DNA of 64,000 nt, taken from positions 24,523 to 88,522 of the forward strand of contig CALUHJ010000017.1 in the NCBI GenBank assembly GCA_944320415.1, given 5' to 3'. The position numbers were made by a program, and so were the translations under genes. Within the stretch, counting starts at the first letter, position 1, and every line of letters starts with the position of its first letter. The stretch is from an uncultured Bacteroidales bacterium (GTDB lineage: Bacteria; Bacteroidota; Bacteroidia; Bacteroidales; P3). The notes beneath the pieces were generated by a model. That model ran no database searches and was not told where the DNA came from. It saw only the letters and a program-made list of their open reading frames with translations. Below, piece by piece: positions 53,761 to 64,000 of the stretch.

Positions 53761-54249
53761 TTATCTCAATCTTTCAGAGGCTTTGACCAGTTGCTCGTCC
53801 TTTTTGATAGCCCTTTGAGCAGACATGAAAAACAGTATCTGCGCTATAGGGAAATACGAAGCCAGTGCATAAACCGACTTGACCATGCTTATGGAATGCG
53901 AACTGAAATAGTTCTCCTGCGAAGGGACGATGTACAAAAACAGAAGCGCAACGTATATAACGCTCAACAGAAAGCCCACGGCGGTAATCTTCAACTGCAA
54001 AGGCCTGTTTCTGTAAAGGAAAATCGAAACTATTGCCAAAAGTCCCAAGACTACTGAAAATATCACTCCGAACCATTCGACCGACAGTTGTGGCAGCACA
54101 GTGGCATCGGCCGAGAGCTTTTCAGGTATCAGATTGTATTCCAATGCCCCGTAGTTCTGCGTTTCAAAAATCGCCAACGGGAAAAAAAATCCCAGCACCG
54201 AACAAAGCAGTGCCAGAAAAAGCCATAATGTCTGTATTCTCTGTATCAT
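53761..54249 (-). CDS. DUF4293 membrane protein
   Basis: 162 residues from ATG 54249 (MIQRIQTLWLFLA), the usual start of this Bacteroidota family; a longer upstream frame runs through a hairpin and is rejected. Four membrane helices: about 6-24, 65-84, 92-113 and 125-143. YNLIPEKLS between helices 1 and 2 is extracytoplasmic. The function is unknown. It lies downstream of groEL on the same strand, separated by a hairpin. Confidence 0.82.
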   Translation of the reverse strand: MIQRIQTLWLFLALLCSVLGFFFPLAIFETQNYGALEYNLIPEKLSADATVLPQLSVEWFGVIFSVVLGLLAIVSIFLYRNRPLQLKITAVGFLLSVIYVALLFLYIVPSQENYFSSHSISMVKSVYALASYFPIAQILFFMSAQRAIKKDEQLVKASERLR

Positions 54250-54269
54250 TGCTGCAATTGTTTGAAACA

Positions 54270-54305
54270 CAACAAGCCCAAGGACTGATGTTCTTGAGCT
54301 TGTTG
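54270..54305 (-). terminator. Hairpin between groEL and DUF4293
   Basis: CAACAAGCCCAAG (54270-54282) pairs with CTTGAGCTTGTTG (54293-54305), 13 bp with one mismatch. It lacks a strong T-run on the minus strand, so it is more likely a transcript end stabiliser or partial terminator after groEL. Confidence 0.5.
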
Positions 54306-54327
54306 CCTTGTTAATCAATCATTTTCA

Positions 54328-55989
<1,662 letters not shown>

Positions 55990-56268
55990 TTAAATAACTG
56001 CGTAAATATCGTTTTCTCTCATTATGAGGTAATCCACACCGTCTATGTTGATTTCAGTACCGGAGTATTTGCCGTAAAGAATCTTGTCACCTACCTTTAC
56101 AGTCATAGGCTCGTCCTTTTTGCCGGCGCCGACGGCAACAACTTCACCCGTCATCGGTTTTTCCTTTGCCGTATCAGGTATTATTATTCCTGAAGCCGTT
56201 TTTTGTTCTGCTTCCGCAGGTTTTACCAAAACTCTGTCTGCTAACGGTTTTACTTTTACTTTTGTCAT
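55990..56268 (-). CDS. groES: Co-chaperonin GroES
   Basis: 92-residue lid of the chaperonin: [27 protein letters not shown] (in consecutive stretches, 4-30), mobile loop residues [11 protein letters not shown], and [15 protein letters not shown] near the end. It is the first gene of the groESL operon. No CIRCE element is seen upstream; other inverted repeats are present at 56314-56388. Confidence 0.97.
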   Translation of the reverse strand: MTKVKVKPLADRVLVKPAEAEQKTASGIIIPDTAKEKPMTGEVVAVGAGKKDEPMTVKVGDKILYGKYSGTEINIDGVDYLIMRENDIYAVI

Positions 56269-56313
56269 TTTTTTGATCTCCTATTCTTTTGTTCTTAATT
56301 TCTTTTCATCTCT

Positions 56314-56388
56314 TTCGTCCATTAGACGAACTGCCCATATAAGGGCAAAATCATGCCAAAACATTTTTTCTGTCATTTTGACATGATT
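56314..56388 (-). promoter_or_regulatory. groESL upstream region with nested inverted repeats
   Basis: Three inverted repeats lie between valS and groES. TTCGTC-CATTA-GACGAA is at 56314-56330, TGCCC-6-GGGCA at about 56332-56347, and AATCATGCCAAAA (56349-56361) pairs with TTTTGACATGATT (56376-56388), one mismatch. The last could frame the promoter. The arrangement is not CIRCE. TTGGCATGATTTTGC on the minus strand recalls a sigma-54 site but the GG-to-GC spacing is one base short. Confidence 0.45.
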
Positions 56389-56403
56389 TGTCTGCATTAC
56401 AAG

Positions 56404-56434
56404 AAAAAAGGTCATCATTTGACTGACGACCTTT
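56404..56434 (-). terminator. valS terminator
   Basis: On the minus strand AAGGTCGTCA (56424-56433) folds onto TGATGACCTT (56407-56416) with one G-U pair, followed by a T-run. Confidence 0.8.
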
Positions 56435-56465
56435 GCCTATTTTGTTTGTATATATTGGATTCTTC

Positions 56466-59096
56466 CTACTTCAATGCTGCCAACTGTTCCTTGAGCAATG
56501 CTATCTTCTGCTCCGAATCCGACAGCTTTTTCCTTTCAGCCTCCACTATGTTGGACGGAGCCTTGCTGACAAAACTTTCATTCGACAGTTTTTTCATGAC
56601 AGACGCCCTGAAACCTTCATAATACTTTATGTCGGCCTCTATCTTTCTTGTTTCCTCTTCCTTGTCAACGCTGCCGGTCAAAGGAATGAAGAACTCTGTC
56701 GTTCCAACCATCTTTGCTATCGCACCGCCGACTTTTTCAGAGGTGGATTCAAAACTTTTCAGGTTACACATCTTGCTTATTATATCCGCATATTCGGCAA
56801 GCGTTCCGGATTCTCTGCCGTTGGAATAATAAACCTCCAATGCAACCTTCTGGGCTATGTTCTTCTCGTTCCTTACCGTCCTTACTCCCGCTATGAACTC
56901 CTGAACGAAAGCGAAGCGTTCCAATACCGCATCATCCCTTTCGGTTCCGCACGGCATGGAGGAAAGCATCAGAAAGTCATCCTCTTTTCTCTGACGTATC
57001 ATGTGATATATCTCCTCGGTTACAAAAGGCATGAAAGGATGCAGAATCTTCATCAGACGCTCAAAAATATCAAGTGTCCTCTCATAGGTCTCGGAATCTA
57101 TCGGTGATTGATAGGCCGGCTTTATTATTTCAAGATACCATGAACAGAAATCGTCCCAAATGAACTTGTAAACGGTCATCAAAGCCTCGGACAACTTGTA
57201 ATTGGAGAAGTCTTTTTCCAGTTCGCACAACGTAGCGTTCATTTTGGCCTCGAACCATTCCACTGCCTTTCGCGAGCTGTCGGGTTGTGGCAAGTGTTCC
57301 ACCTTCCACGATTTTATAAGTCTCAAGGCATTCCATATCTTGTTGGAAAAGTTCCTGCCCTGTTCGCAATAGCTCTCATCAAAAGGCAGGTCGTTGCCCG
57401 CCGGAGAGGCAAGCAGCATGCCCATTCTCACTCCGTCGGCTCCATAGCGGTCCATAAGCTCTATAGGGTCGGGACTGTTGCCAAGGCTCTTGCTCATTTT
57501 CCTTCCAAGCTTGTCTCTTACTATGCCCGTAAAATAAACATTTCTGAAAGGAACCTCTTTCCTGTATTCCAATCCTGCCATAATCATCCTGGCCACCCAG
57601 AAGAATATTATCTCAGGAGCAGTAATCAAATCATCCGTAGGATAGTAATATCTTATCTGGTCATTGTCCGGATGACGTATGCCGTCGAATACAGATATCG
57701 GCCACAACCATGATGAAAACCATGTATCGAGAACGTCCTCATCCTGTTTCAGGTCCGCCGAGGTATAGTTTTCTTCAGGGAAATGCTCGCGAGCCTTTGC
57801 CAAAGCCTCCTCCAAAGTCTTTGCAACTACGACTTCTCTGTTCGGAAGGTAGTATGCTGGTATCCTCTGCCCCCACCACAACTGTCTTGATATGCACCAG
57901 TCCTTCACATTCTCCATCCAGTGACGGTAAACGTTCTTGAACTTTGCCGGATGAAACCTTATGGTGTCGTTCATCACAACCTCAAGAGCCGGTTTGGCCA
58001 GTTTTTCCATCCTTACGAACCATTGCAATGACAATTTCGGCTCTATGACCGCGTTGGTCCTTTCCGAACAGCCTATCTTGTTGTTGTAATCCTCTATCTT
58101 GAATACAAGGCCTGCATCTTGCAGATCTTCCACTATTTTCCTGCGACAGTCGAAACGGTCCATCGAAGCATAAACGCCGCCGTTGTCGTTAAGCGTTCCG
58201 TTGTCGTTGAATATGTCTATCACATCCAGCTTGTGCTTCAATCCGAGGTTGTAGTCGTTCACATCATGTGCAGGAGTTATCTTCAATGCTCCCGTTCCGA
58301 ATTCCCTGTCAACGTACTCGTCGAATATGACAGGTACACTGCGACCTACCAAAGGCACAATCAGTCTTTTGCCTTTCAAAGACGAGTATCTTTCATCCTC
58401 GGGATGTACGCATACAGCAGTATCTCCCAATATGGTTTCGGGACGTGTTGTGGCAACAACCACGAATTCTTCGCTGTTTTCTATCTTGTACTTTAGGTAA
58501 TACAGCTTTGAGTTCTGTTCCTTGAAAATAACCTCCTCATCACTCAAAGCTGTCAGTGCGACAGGGTCCCAGTTGACCATCCTTACACCACGATATATCA
58601 ATCCTTTATCATAAAGGTCGACAAATACGTCTATGACCGATTCGTACAAAGCCTCTTCCATCGTGAAGCGGGTCCTGTCCCAGTCACATGAGGCACCTAG
58701 TTTTTTCAGTTGCTGCAATATTATGCCGCCGTGCTTTTCCTTCCAGTCCCACGCATGTGCAAGGAACTCCTCGCGTGAAAGGTCCTGTTTGTTTATTCCC
58801 TCCTCCTTGAGCTTGGCTACCACCTTGGCCTCCGTTGCAATAGAGGCATGATCCGTACCCGGCACCCAGCAGGCATTGAATCCTTTCATCCTTGCCCTTC
58901 TGACCAATACATCCTGAATGGTGTTGTTGAGCATGTGTCCCATGTGCAACACTCCGGTGACATTGGGCGGAGGAATAACTATCGTAAAAGCTTTTCTGCC
59001 ATCGGGTTGAGAGGCAAAGCACTTGTTGTTCATCCATTTAGCATACCACTTGTCTTCTATGGCTTTAGCCTCATACTTGCTTGCAATCTCTGTCAT
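56466..59096 (-). CDS. valS: Valyl-tRNA synthetase
   Basis: Class I synthetase charging tRNA-Val, with editing of Thr. The 876-residue protein has the HIGH-type [18 protein letters not shown] (about 38-55), the CP1 editing domain ([20 protein letters not shown], about 215-234), the KMSKS loop as [14 protein letters not shown] (about 536-549), the anticodon-binding domain and a C-terminal coiled coil ([21 protein letters not shown]). Length is normal for Bacteroidota. Confidence 0.97.
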   Translation of the reverse strand: MTEIASKYEAKAIEDKWYAKWMNNKCFASQPDGRKAFTIVIPPPNVTGVLHMGHMLNNTIQDVLVRRARMKGFNACWVPGTDHASIATEAKVVAKLKEEGINKQDLSREEFLAHAWDWKEKHGGIILQQLKKLGASCDWDRTRFTMEEALYESVIDVFVDLYDKGLIYRGVRMVNWDPVALTALSDEEVIFKEQNSKLYYLKYKIENSEEFVVVATTRPETILGDTAVCVHPEDERYSSLKGKRLIVPLVGRSVPVIFDEYVDREFGTGALKITPAHDVNDYNLGLKHKLDVIDIFNDNGTLNDNGGVYASMDRFDCRRKIVEDLQDAGLVFKIEDYNNKIGCSERTNAVIEPKLSLQWFVRMEKLAKPALEVVMNDTIRFHPAKFKNVYRHWMENVKDWCISRQLWWGQRIPAYYLPNREVVVAKTLEEALAKAREHFPEENYTSADLKQDEDVLDTWFSSWLWPISVFDGIRHPDNDQIRYYYPTDDLITAPEIIFFWVARMIMAGLEYRKEVPFRNVYFTGIVRDKLGRKMSKSLGNSPDPIELMDRYGADGVRMGMLLASPAGNDLPFDESYCEQGRNFSNKIWNALRLIKSWKVEHLPQPDSSRKAVEWFEAKMNATLCELEKDFSNYKLSEALMTVYKFIWDDFCSWYLEIIKPAYQSPIDSETYERTLDIFERLMKILHPFMPFVTEEIYHMIRQRKEDDFLMLSSMPCGTERDDAVLERFAFVQEFIAGVRTVRNEKNIAQKVALEVYYSNGRESGTLAEYADIISKMCNLKSFESTSEKVGGAIAKMVGTTEFFIPLTGSVDKEEETRKIEADIKYYEGFRASVMKKLSNESFVSKAPSNIVEAERKKLSDSEQKIALLKEQLAALK

Positions 59097-59292
59097 AAAT
59101 ACAATATCTTACTTCTTTACTGAAAAAATCATCGGCAAAAATACAAAAAAAATTGGCGTTGAGCGCTCTTCTTCGACATGTTATTAAAACGAAACCCAAG
59201 AATCTGAAAAGAGCAATACCACAAATGCACAATCCATCAATTCATGTACAAAAAACAGTAAAACATATACAGTCACGTATGATAATAGACTG

Positions 59293-59300
59293 TAATTTTG
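59293..59300 (+). promoter_or_regulatory. Probable promoter (-7 element) of the decarboxylase-cupin gene
   Basis: TAATTTTG at 59293-59300, 32 bases before the ATG at 59333. No strong TTG at the expected spacing. Confidence 0.45.
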
Positions 59301-59332
59301 TTTTTAATACAAAAGAGACAATTCAAAGCGTT

Positions 59333-60154
59333 ATGAGAATCAGATTAGTTTTTTTAATTGTAGCATTATCATTAAACATTGCAAACATCATGGCACAGGA
59401 AAAAATCAAACAGACGGCAGGACGCGATCAGCTCGGCGGATTTGCTCCTAAATTCGCGGAATTAAACGATGACGTCCTTTTCGGAGAGGTATGGAGCCGC
59501 ACCGACAAGCTCGGCTTAAGAGACCGCAGCATTGTAACCATAACCTCACTGATAAGTCAGGGAATTACGGACAATTCACTTGTTTACCATCTCCAGAGTG
59601 CGAAACAAAACGGTGTGACCCGCACAGAAATAGCGGAAATACTTACGCATATAGGCTTCTATGCAGGATGGCCAAAGGCTTGGGCCGCATTCCGAATGGC
59701 AAAGGATGTATGGGCCGAAGACGATAAGGACAATGATGCAAAAAGCCAGTTTCAGCGTGAAATGATTTTTCCGATAGGTGAACTGAACAGCGGATATGCA
59801 GACTATTTTTCGGGCAACAGTTATCTGGCAGCGATATCCCAAAGTCAGGTGACGATATATAACGTTACGTTTGAACCCTCTTGCAGAAACAACTGGCACA
59901 TACACCGCGCGGACAAAGGCGGCGGACAAATGCTTATAGGCGTTGCAGGAAGAGGATGGTATCAGCAGGAAGGGCAACCTGCAGTAGAAATCCTTCCGGG
60001 AACAGTCATACACATCCCTGCCAATGTAAAGCACTGGCACGGTGCAGCCTCCGACAGCTGGTTCTCTCACCTTGCATTCGAGATAGAGGGCGAAAACACC
60101 TCCAATCAATGGCTTGAACCTGTTTCGAAGGAAGAATACGACCGTCTGAAATAA
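59333..60154 (+). CDS. Exported carboxymuconolactone decarboxylase-like/cupin fusion
   Basis: 273 residues from ATG 59333, chosen because it gives a signal peptide (MRIRLVFLIVALSLNIANIMAQ). Domain 1 (about 30-125) is of the carboxymuconolactone decarboxylase/AhpD type: LGLRDRSIVTITSLISQG and LQSAKQNGVTRTEIAEILTHIGFYAGWP, but the CxxC of true AhpD is absent. Domain 2 (about 150-265) is a cupin with metal ligands in NWHIHRADKGG and HIPANVKHWHGAA. Such fusions are common beside AraC regulators and alpha/beta hydrolases in Bacteroidota. The substrate is unknown. Confidence 0.82.
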   Translation: MRIRLVFLIVALSLNIANIMAQEKIKQTAGRDQLGGFAPKFAELNDDVLFGEVWSRTDKLGLRDRSIVTITSLISQGITDNSLVYHLQSAKQNGVTRTEIAEILTHIGFYAGWPKAWAAFRMAKDVWAEDDKDNDAKSQFQREMIFPIGELNSGYADYFSGNSYLAAISQSQVTIYNVTFEPSCRNNWHIHRADKGGGQMLIGVAGRGWYQQEGQPAVEILPGTVIHIPANVKHWHGAASDSWFSHLAFEIEGENTSNQWLEPVSKEEYDRLK

Positions 60155-60184
60155 CGGAAAAACAAATACATAAATCCGACAAAC

Positions 60185-60224
60185 AAAAAAGAAGAGAGAC
60201 TTAAACAAATCCCTCTTCTTTTTT
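60185..60224. terminator. Bidirectional terminator between convergent genes
   Basis: An A-run plus GAAGAG (60185-60196) pairs with CTCTTC plus a T-run (60213-60224), extended inward by further pairs. It separates the cupin gene (+) and the hydrolase gene (-). Confidence 0.8.
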
Positions 60225-60244
60225 TACACTAATAAGATTAACCC

Positions 60245-61330
60245 TTACTTCATATATTCCCTGAAGAAACGTTCAATCCTGTCAAAAGGTATGACATCCA
60301 TATTGTCGTACAAATCGACATGATTTGCTCCCGGCAAGACAAGCAAGTGTTTGTTGTCTCCTTTCAGTTTCTTGAAAGCATCCTCACTGAAATAGCGTGA
60401 GTGAGCCTTTTCCCCGTGAATCATCAATACGGCACTGCGTATTTCATCGCTGTATGCGAGCAAAGGCATATTGATGAAGGAAAGCGAGGATGTCCTGTTC
60501 CATCCACCGTTGGAATTTAGAGAACGCTTGTGATAACCTCTCGGAGTCTTGTAATAGGCATGATAATCCCTGACAAACTGAGGAGCATCCGACGGAAGAG
60601 GATCGACCACACCGCCTGCCAAAGCGTAAGTACCCTTTGCATAATCCTCACTGCGCTGGGCATTCAACTCCTTGCGCAATTCGTAACGCGCATCCTCATC
60701 CATGGCATCAAAATAACCATTGGCGTTGACACGGCTCATGTCATACATCGTGCTGGTTACTGTAGCCTTGATGCGGGTGTCAACAGCCGCGGCATTGAGT
60801 GCAAAACCGCCCCAGCCGCATATGCCTATTATGCCTATGCGTTCACTGTCCACATCCGAACGGGAACATAGATAGTCAACGGCTGCACAAAAATCCTCTG
60901 TGTTTATGTCCGGTGAAGCCACAAAACGCGGTTCGCCTCCGCTTTCACCCGTAAACGAAGGGTCAAAGGCAATGGTCAAAAAACCACGCTCGGCAAGAGT
61001 TTGTGCATACAAACCGGAGGATTGTTCCTTGACAGCTCCGAAAGGACCGCATACAGCCAAAGCTGGCAATGGTCCGTCCGCATATTTGGGAACATACAAA
61101 TCCGCAACAAGAGTGATGCCATAACGGTTGTGAAAACTAACCTTGGAATGAAACACCTTGTCGCTTTCGGGAAATACCTTGTCCCATTCTTTCGTAACAT
61201 TCAATTCCTTATCCATAACACTTTTCGTTTTGTTTGATTGTTCAACCATCATTTCTCCGTTTATACATGCAGTGCCCTGCATACACATGCAACTAAACGC
61301 AATGCACATGTTTAAAGCTATTCTGTTCAT
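60245..61330 (-). CDS. Exported alpha/beta hydrolase (YcjY/dienelactone hydrolase-like)
   Basis: 361 residues from ATG 61330 (MNRIALNMCIAFSCMCM...), giving a short signal. The hydrolase fold spans about 75-360. The nucleophile elbow reads IGIIGICGWGGFALNAAA (about 185-202), with Cys but no Ser at this position. The acid may lie in the LMIHGEKAHSRYF segment, and the catalytic His in LPGANHVDLYD near the C-terminus. Close relatives occur beside AraC regulators. The substrate is unknown, and activity with this elbow is uncertain. Confidence 0.8.
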   Translation of the reverse strand: MNRIALNMCIAFSCMCMQGTACINGEMMVEQSNKTKSVMDKELNVTKEWDKVFPESDKVFHSKVSFHNRYGITLVADLYVPKYADGPLPALAVCGPFGAVKEQSSGLYAQTLAERGFLTIAFDPSFTGESGGEPRFVASPDINTEDFCAAVDYLCSRSDVDSERIGIIGICGWGGFALNAAAVDTRIKATVTSTMYDMSRVNANGYFDAMDEDARYELRKELNAQRSEDYAKGTYALAGGVVDPLPSDAPQFVRDYHAYYKTPRGYHKRSLNSNGGWNRTSSLSFINMPLLAYSDEIRSAVLMIHGEKAHSRYFSEDAFKKLKGDNKHLLVLPGANHVDLYDNMDVIPFDRIERFFREYMK

Positions 61331-61432
61331 CCTACAATATTTTTTTACAAAATTACATGTGTCGATATTACAATCCGATAGATAAATTACAGTTGTTTTT
61401 ACCATTATTACGGAAATGTACCTACATATTCA

Positions 61433-61462
61433 TTGCAGAAAAAAGGAAATTGATTACCTTTG
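61433..61462 (+). promoter_or_regulatory. Promoter of the AraC-family gene
   Basis: TTG (61433-61435), 19 bases, then TACCTTTG (61455-61462), 20 bases before the ATG at 61483. Confidence 0.75.
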
Positions 61463-61482
61463 TCCTCAAACACAAAGGAAAA

Positions 61483-62409
61483 ATGAACGACGTACTCGAC
61501 TTGGTCAGCGTGGAACAGTACAACAGGCTTTTCGGTCTTGACACCTTGCATCCCCTAATAAGCGTGATAGATTTGAACACTGCCACAAAAAGAGCGGACT
61601 ATACCTGTTGGCAATACGGCATTTACGCCGTTTATCTGAAAATGGAAAAGCAATGCGACATAATGTACGGACGCACGCCCTATGACTATCAGGAGGGAAC
61701 AATCGTATGTTTCGCTCCGGGACAGTCAACGGAAATAAACCTCAAAAACAACAGGACAAGACAAAACGTCCTCGGCGTGCTTTTTCATCCCGATTTTATC
61801 AAGGGCACTTCGCTCAACAGAACAATAGGACGATATTCCTTCTTTTCATACAAGGTAAACGAAGCCTTGCATTTGTCGGCAGAGGAAAGGGACACGGTGA
61901 TAGACTGCATGAGGATTATGCAGAAAGAACTAAAGTACGGTACGGACAAACACAGCAAGACACTGTTGGCAAACAATCTTGAACTGCTTCTCAATTACTG
62001 CATGAGATTCTACGAACGTCAGTTTGCAACACGTACAAACGCTTCAAACGGCATAATGGATAAATTCGACAACATATTGAATGCTTATTTCGACGGTCAT
62101 GCGGCTGAAGCCAACGGACTTCCTTCGGTAAAATACTTCGCCGACAAGCTTTGTCTGTCGTCCAACTACTTCGGAGACCTGCTCAAAAAGATGACAGGCA
62201 AAAGTCCGAAAGAATACATCAACGACAAAGTGATAGAAACGGCCAAGGAAAAAATGTCAGTCACCGAAGAAAGCATATCGCAAATAGCCTATTCGCTCGG
62301 ATTCAACTATCCCCAGCACTTCTGCCGAATGTTCAAGGAACATGTAGGCTGTACTCCAGGACAGTACCGTACCAATTTACGCTCAGGTGTCGGCTGTGCC
62401 GCAAACTGA
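61483..62409 (+). CDS. AraC-family transcriptional regulator
   Basis: 308 residues from ATG 61483, chosen because it follows directly after a good promoter. The N-terminal ligand-type domain (about 20-170) is followed by two helix-turn-helix units: VKYFADKLCLSSNYFGDLLKKMTGKSPKEYINDKVIETAKEKM (in consecutive stretches, about 212-255) and ISQIAYSLGFNYPQHFCRMFKEHVGCTPGQYR (about 265-296). It is divergent from the alpha/beta hydrolase and likely controls it and perhaps the cupin fusion gene. Its 3' end overlaps the convergent DUF1848 gene by 27 bases. Confidence 0.88.
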   Translation: MNDVLDLVSVEQYNRLFGLDTLHPLISVIDLNTATKRADYTCWQYGIYAVYLKMEKQCDIMYGRTPYDYQEGTIVCFAPGQSTEINLKNNRTRQNVLGVLFHPDFIKGTSLNRTIGRYSFFSYKVNEALHLSAEERDTVIDCMRIMQKELKYGTDKHSKTLLANNLELLLNYCMRFYERQFATRTNASNGIMDKFDNILNAYFDGHAAEANGLPSVKYFADKLCLSSNYFGDLLKKMTGKSPKEYINDKVIETAKEKMSVTEESISQIAYSLGFNYPQHFCRMFKEHVGCTPGQYRTNLRSGVGCAAN

Positions 62410-63309
62410 ACGCATAGTGCGGTCCGAAACCCTGTCTTTTTCTTCTACGCACCCTATAAGCAGAGGTGAGGCGGGATTGTGCAATTCAAACCGTCTTGTC
62501 GCCTTTTCTCCGTCCGCATTGGCATAACAATACACGCAAGCATGCGGACAAGTGTCGTACTCGCCTATATCCACGCTTTGTATGCATCCGCACTCCCTGC
62601 GCTGGTTTCGGTCCTTTGAAGCACAAACCTTTTTACCCAAAAGCTCCCCTATCAGTTGCCCGTCTATGCAACTGCCGTGAGCAACGCCCACGGCCTCCAA
62701 ATCTGCGGCTTCGGCACATGACCGGACTCTCATGCCACAAGTCCCGGCAACAGATACGAATCCTTTGGCAAGGTGTAGCATATCATCCATGCACATATCC
62801 TTGTATGCGATATTACTCATGTTGCGTTGTGTCTTATTGTACATGTCAATAAAACTTATTATGCATGTATCGGTATATCTTTCCAGTTGCCGGGCCAGAT
62901 GAGCAAAACAATCCACATGATATTCCCTCGAAAAGACATCTGTCAATATCACAGGGTCGTATCTCCAAATGACACGCCTTGCCCCTATCATGTCCGAAAG
63001 TCTTTTGAACGTTTCCACAACATCCTCCTTGCAAGGCACATTGCGTTCAATAAGAGAATCGTATGGGTTGAGTGTGAATTGGAAATAATACATATATTCT
63101 TTCAGACGGTCCAAACGAGACAACATCGGCAAAGGGTTTTTGCTCCAGAACACAATGCAGTCCACAAACTCGGGTAAAAGCACAATCCTGCTTATCCTAC
63201 GCCTGTCAAAAGGATTCCTTACGCAGACAAAACCTGCCTCTATTCTGTTGAAAAACCAATCGGAATAAAAAGCAGGTATGTCTGTCCGTCTGCTTACGCT
63301 TAGAATCAT
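62383..63309 (-). CDS. DUF1848 protein (radical-SAM-like, Fe-S)
   Basis: 308 residues beginning MILSVSRRTDIPAFYSDWF, the characteristic DUF1848 start. FWSKNPLPML (about 54-63) and RYDPVILTD (about 115-123) are further family marks. The C-terminal cysteines RECGCIQSVDIGEYDTCPHACVYCYANAD (in consecutive stretches, about 243-271) form a CxxxCxxC-type cluster site. The enzymatic role is unknown. The stop codon lies inside the AraC gene (27-base convergent overlap), and both C-termini remain plausible. Confidence 0.82.
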   Translation of the reverse strand: MILSVSRRTDIPAFYSDWFFNRIEAGFVCVRNPFDRRRISRIVLLPEFVDCIVFWSKNPLPMLSRLDRLKEYMYYFQFTLNPYDSLIERNVPCKEDVVETFKRLSDMIGARRVIWRYDPVILTDVFSREYHVDCFAHLARQLERYTDTCIISFIDMYNKTQRNMSNIAYKDMCMDDMLHLAKGFVSVAGTCGMRVRSCAEAADLEAVGVAHGSCIDGQLIGELLGKKVCASKDRNQRRECGCIQSVDIGEYDTCPHACVYCYANADGEKATRRFELHNPASPLLIGCVEEKDRVSDRTMRSVCGTADT

Positions 63310-63323
63310 AGTGTTTTTTAATT

Positions 63324-64000
63324 CTACCGCTTGACAACCTTTTTCTTTACGGAACCTCGGTCAGTGTTTATGTTGACTATGTAAACACCGTCCGTCAAAA
63401 AGCCAATATCCAAACTGTAAACATTGCCTCCAACCTTTTCTGCCTTTATCAACCTGCCCTGAATGTCCATAAGTTCTATGTCGGTTATCTTGTAATCGCT
63501 CCTTATCTCACAATTGCCTTCCGTAGGATTGGGATAAACCTTGCAGCTGCGACCGATATCCGTATCTTTCAACGAACGCAACGCCTCCGTATTCATAACA
63601 AGTATGGGATGAAAGTCCAAAAAGGTCTTCTGTATGAACTGAAAAACACTGTCCTCCGAAAAAGGCTTCCACTCCCCTCGCCTGTAAAGCCAAGGACTCT
63701 CGCTCGCCTGACAACCTATGATGGTATCCTGCCAGATGGTATCGAAAATGGAATAAGTATGATAATAAACAAGATCGGGTCTGTCCCACGAATCCGTAAT
63801 CGGAGCATCTTTTTCATATATATACTGTTCTCCCGCTATGTAAAAATCCTGAACAGGCACAGGCTCCGGAAAATAATAGTAACGCAACTCTAAATTTTGC
63901 CATGTTACAGGACCGTTGTACCACGGATAAACGGGTGTCATGGCCAAAGTATCGAAGTTCTCGTCCAACAAAAGCCAATTCTTGTCAACCTGATTTATCT
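63324..64000 (-). CDS. T9SS type A sorting-domain protein, 5' part beyond the window
   Basis: The reading frame is open to the right edge of the window (upstream codons read NQVDKNWLLLDENFD), so only the C-terminal ~225 residues are seen. The visible part has no recognised enzymatic domain: YYYFPEPVPVQDFYIAGEQY and WQDTIIGCQASESPW. The end is a T9SS type A domain (CKVYPNPTEGNCEIRSD, IELMDIQGRLI, IGFLTDGVYIVNI, KKKVVKR). The protein is therefore probably secreted or surface-attached. It ends 14 bases upstream of the DUF1848 gene start. Confidence 0.8.
   Translation of the reverse strand, partial: INQVDKNWLLLDENFDTLAMTPVYPWYNGPVTWQNLELRYYYFPEPVPVQDFYIAGEQYIYEKDAPITDSWDRPDLVYYHTYSIFDTIWQDTIIGCQASESPWLYRRGEWKPFSEDSVFQFIQKTFLDFHPILVMNTEALRSLKDTDIGRSCKVYPNPTEGNCEIRSDYKITDIELMDIQGRLIKAEKVGGNVYSLDIGFLTDGVYIVNINTDRGSVKKKVVKR

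Noticed and set aside
56346..56362. Sigma-54 promoter upstream of groES (TTGGCATGATTTTGC on the minus strand)
   Set aside because: The spacing between GG and GC is one base short of the functional spacing; kept only as a remark.
56269..56465. CIRCE operator for HrcA before groESL
   Set aside because: No TTAGCACTC-N9-GAGTGCTAA-like sequence is present.

Overview
The window is a chromosomal segment of a member of the Bacteroidota, most likely order Bacteroidales. The evidence is Bacteroidota-type promoters (TTG or TTTG, about 19-21 bases, TAnnTTTG) before many genes, a long-form NusB, two proteins with type IX secretion (T9SS) C-terminal sorting domains plus one anti-sigma-like protein ending in a type-B-like one, split transketolase genes, DUF4293, and RNase P RNA next to typA. 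No tRNA, rRNA, CRISPR array, insertion sequence or prophage was seen. Core genes are moderately GC-rich. Two blocks (about 20.8-23.4 kb and 40.6-45.5 kb) are visibly more AT-rich and look acquired.

Layout. 1-7.1 kb (+): nusB, a DUF1573 lipoprotein, yajC, a YbbR protein, coaE, a T9SS-exported Lys-C-like serine protease, a tiny lipoprotein overlapping a SprT-like metalloprotein gene, a ZIP metal transporter and an exported flavodoxin. 7.1-9.7 kb (-): a large YfhO-like membrane protein. 9.8-11.7 kb (+): gyrB. 11.8-13.0 kb: two unassigned genes. 13.1-16.7 kb (-): kamA-kamB-kamC, lysine 2,3-aminomutase plus the reactivase pair of the cobalamin-dependent lysine 5,6-aminomutase, but with no kamD or kamE beside them. 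16.8-20.6 kb (-): small membrane protein, Usp, rhomboid, mutL, small membrane protein. 20.8-23.4 kb (+): a three-gene restriction-modification system flanked by two copies of a promoter-like sequence. 23.5-27.2 kb (+): gyrA and a TPR protein. 27.5-32.9 kb (-): Pif1-like helicase with an HRDC-like tail, then a split transketolase with a VWA gene between its halves. 33.0-35.5 kb (-): two tandem paralogous lipoproteins, an anti-sigma-like protein with a T9SS-like C-terminus, and its ECF sigma factor. 35.6-40.4 kb (-): rnpB, typA, alaS.

40.6-45.5 kb (-) is the strongest candidate for an undescribed system: a WYL-domain regulator, a palindromic operator candidate, then two overlapping DUF262 genes, one with an unassigned N-terminal domain and one with a DUF1524/HNH-type nuclease end. 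It resembles a two-protein relative of GmrSD-type defence with its own regulator.

46-50.7 kb (+): L-serine ammonia-lyase, SulP transporter, and a FecCD/FecE-type ABC importer without a binding protein. 50.8-53.6 kb (-): a compact arsenical-type operon arsR-arsF-arsG-arsE-permease, with repeated operator-like half-sites. 53.8-59.1 kb (-): DUF4293, groEL, groES, valS. 59.3-64 kb: an exported carboxymuconolactone decarboxylase/cupin fusion, an alpha/beta hydrolase divergent from an AraC regulator, a DUF1848 protein, and the 3' part of a T9SS cargo gene that runs off the window. All functions are inferred from sequence reading alone; no database search was run.
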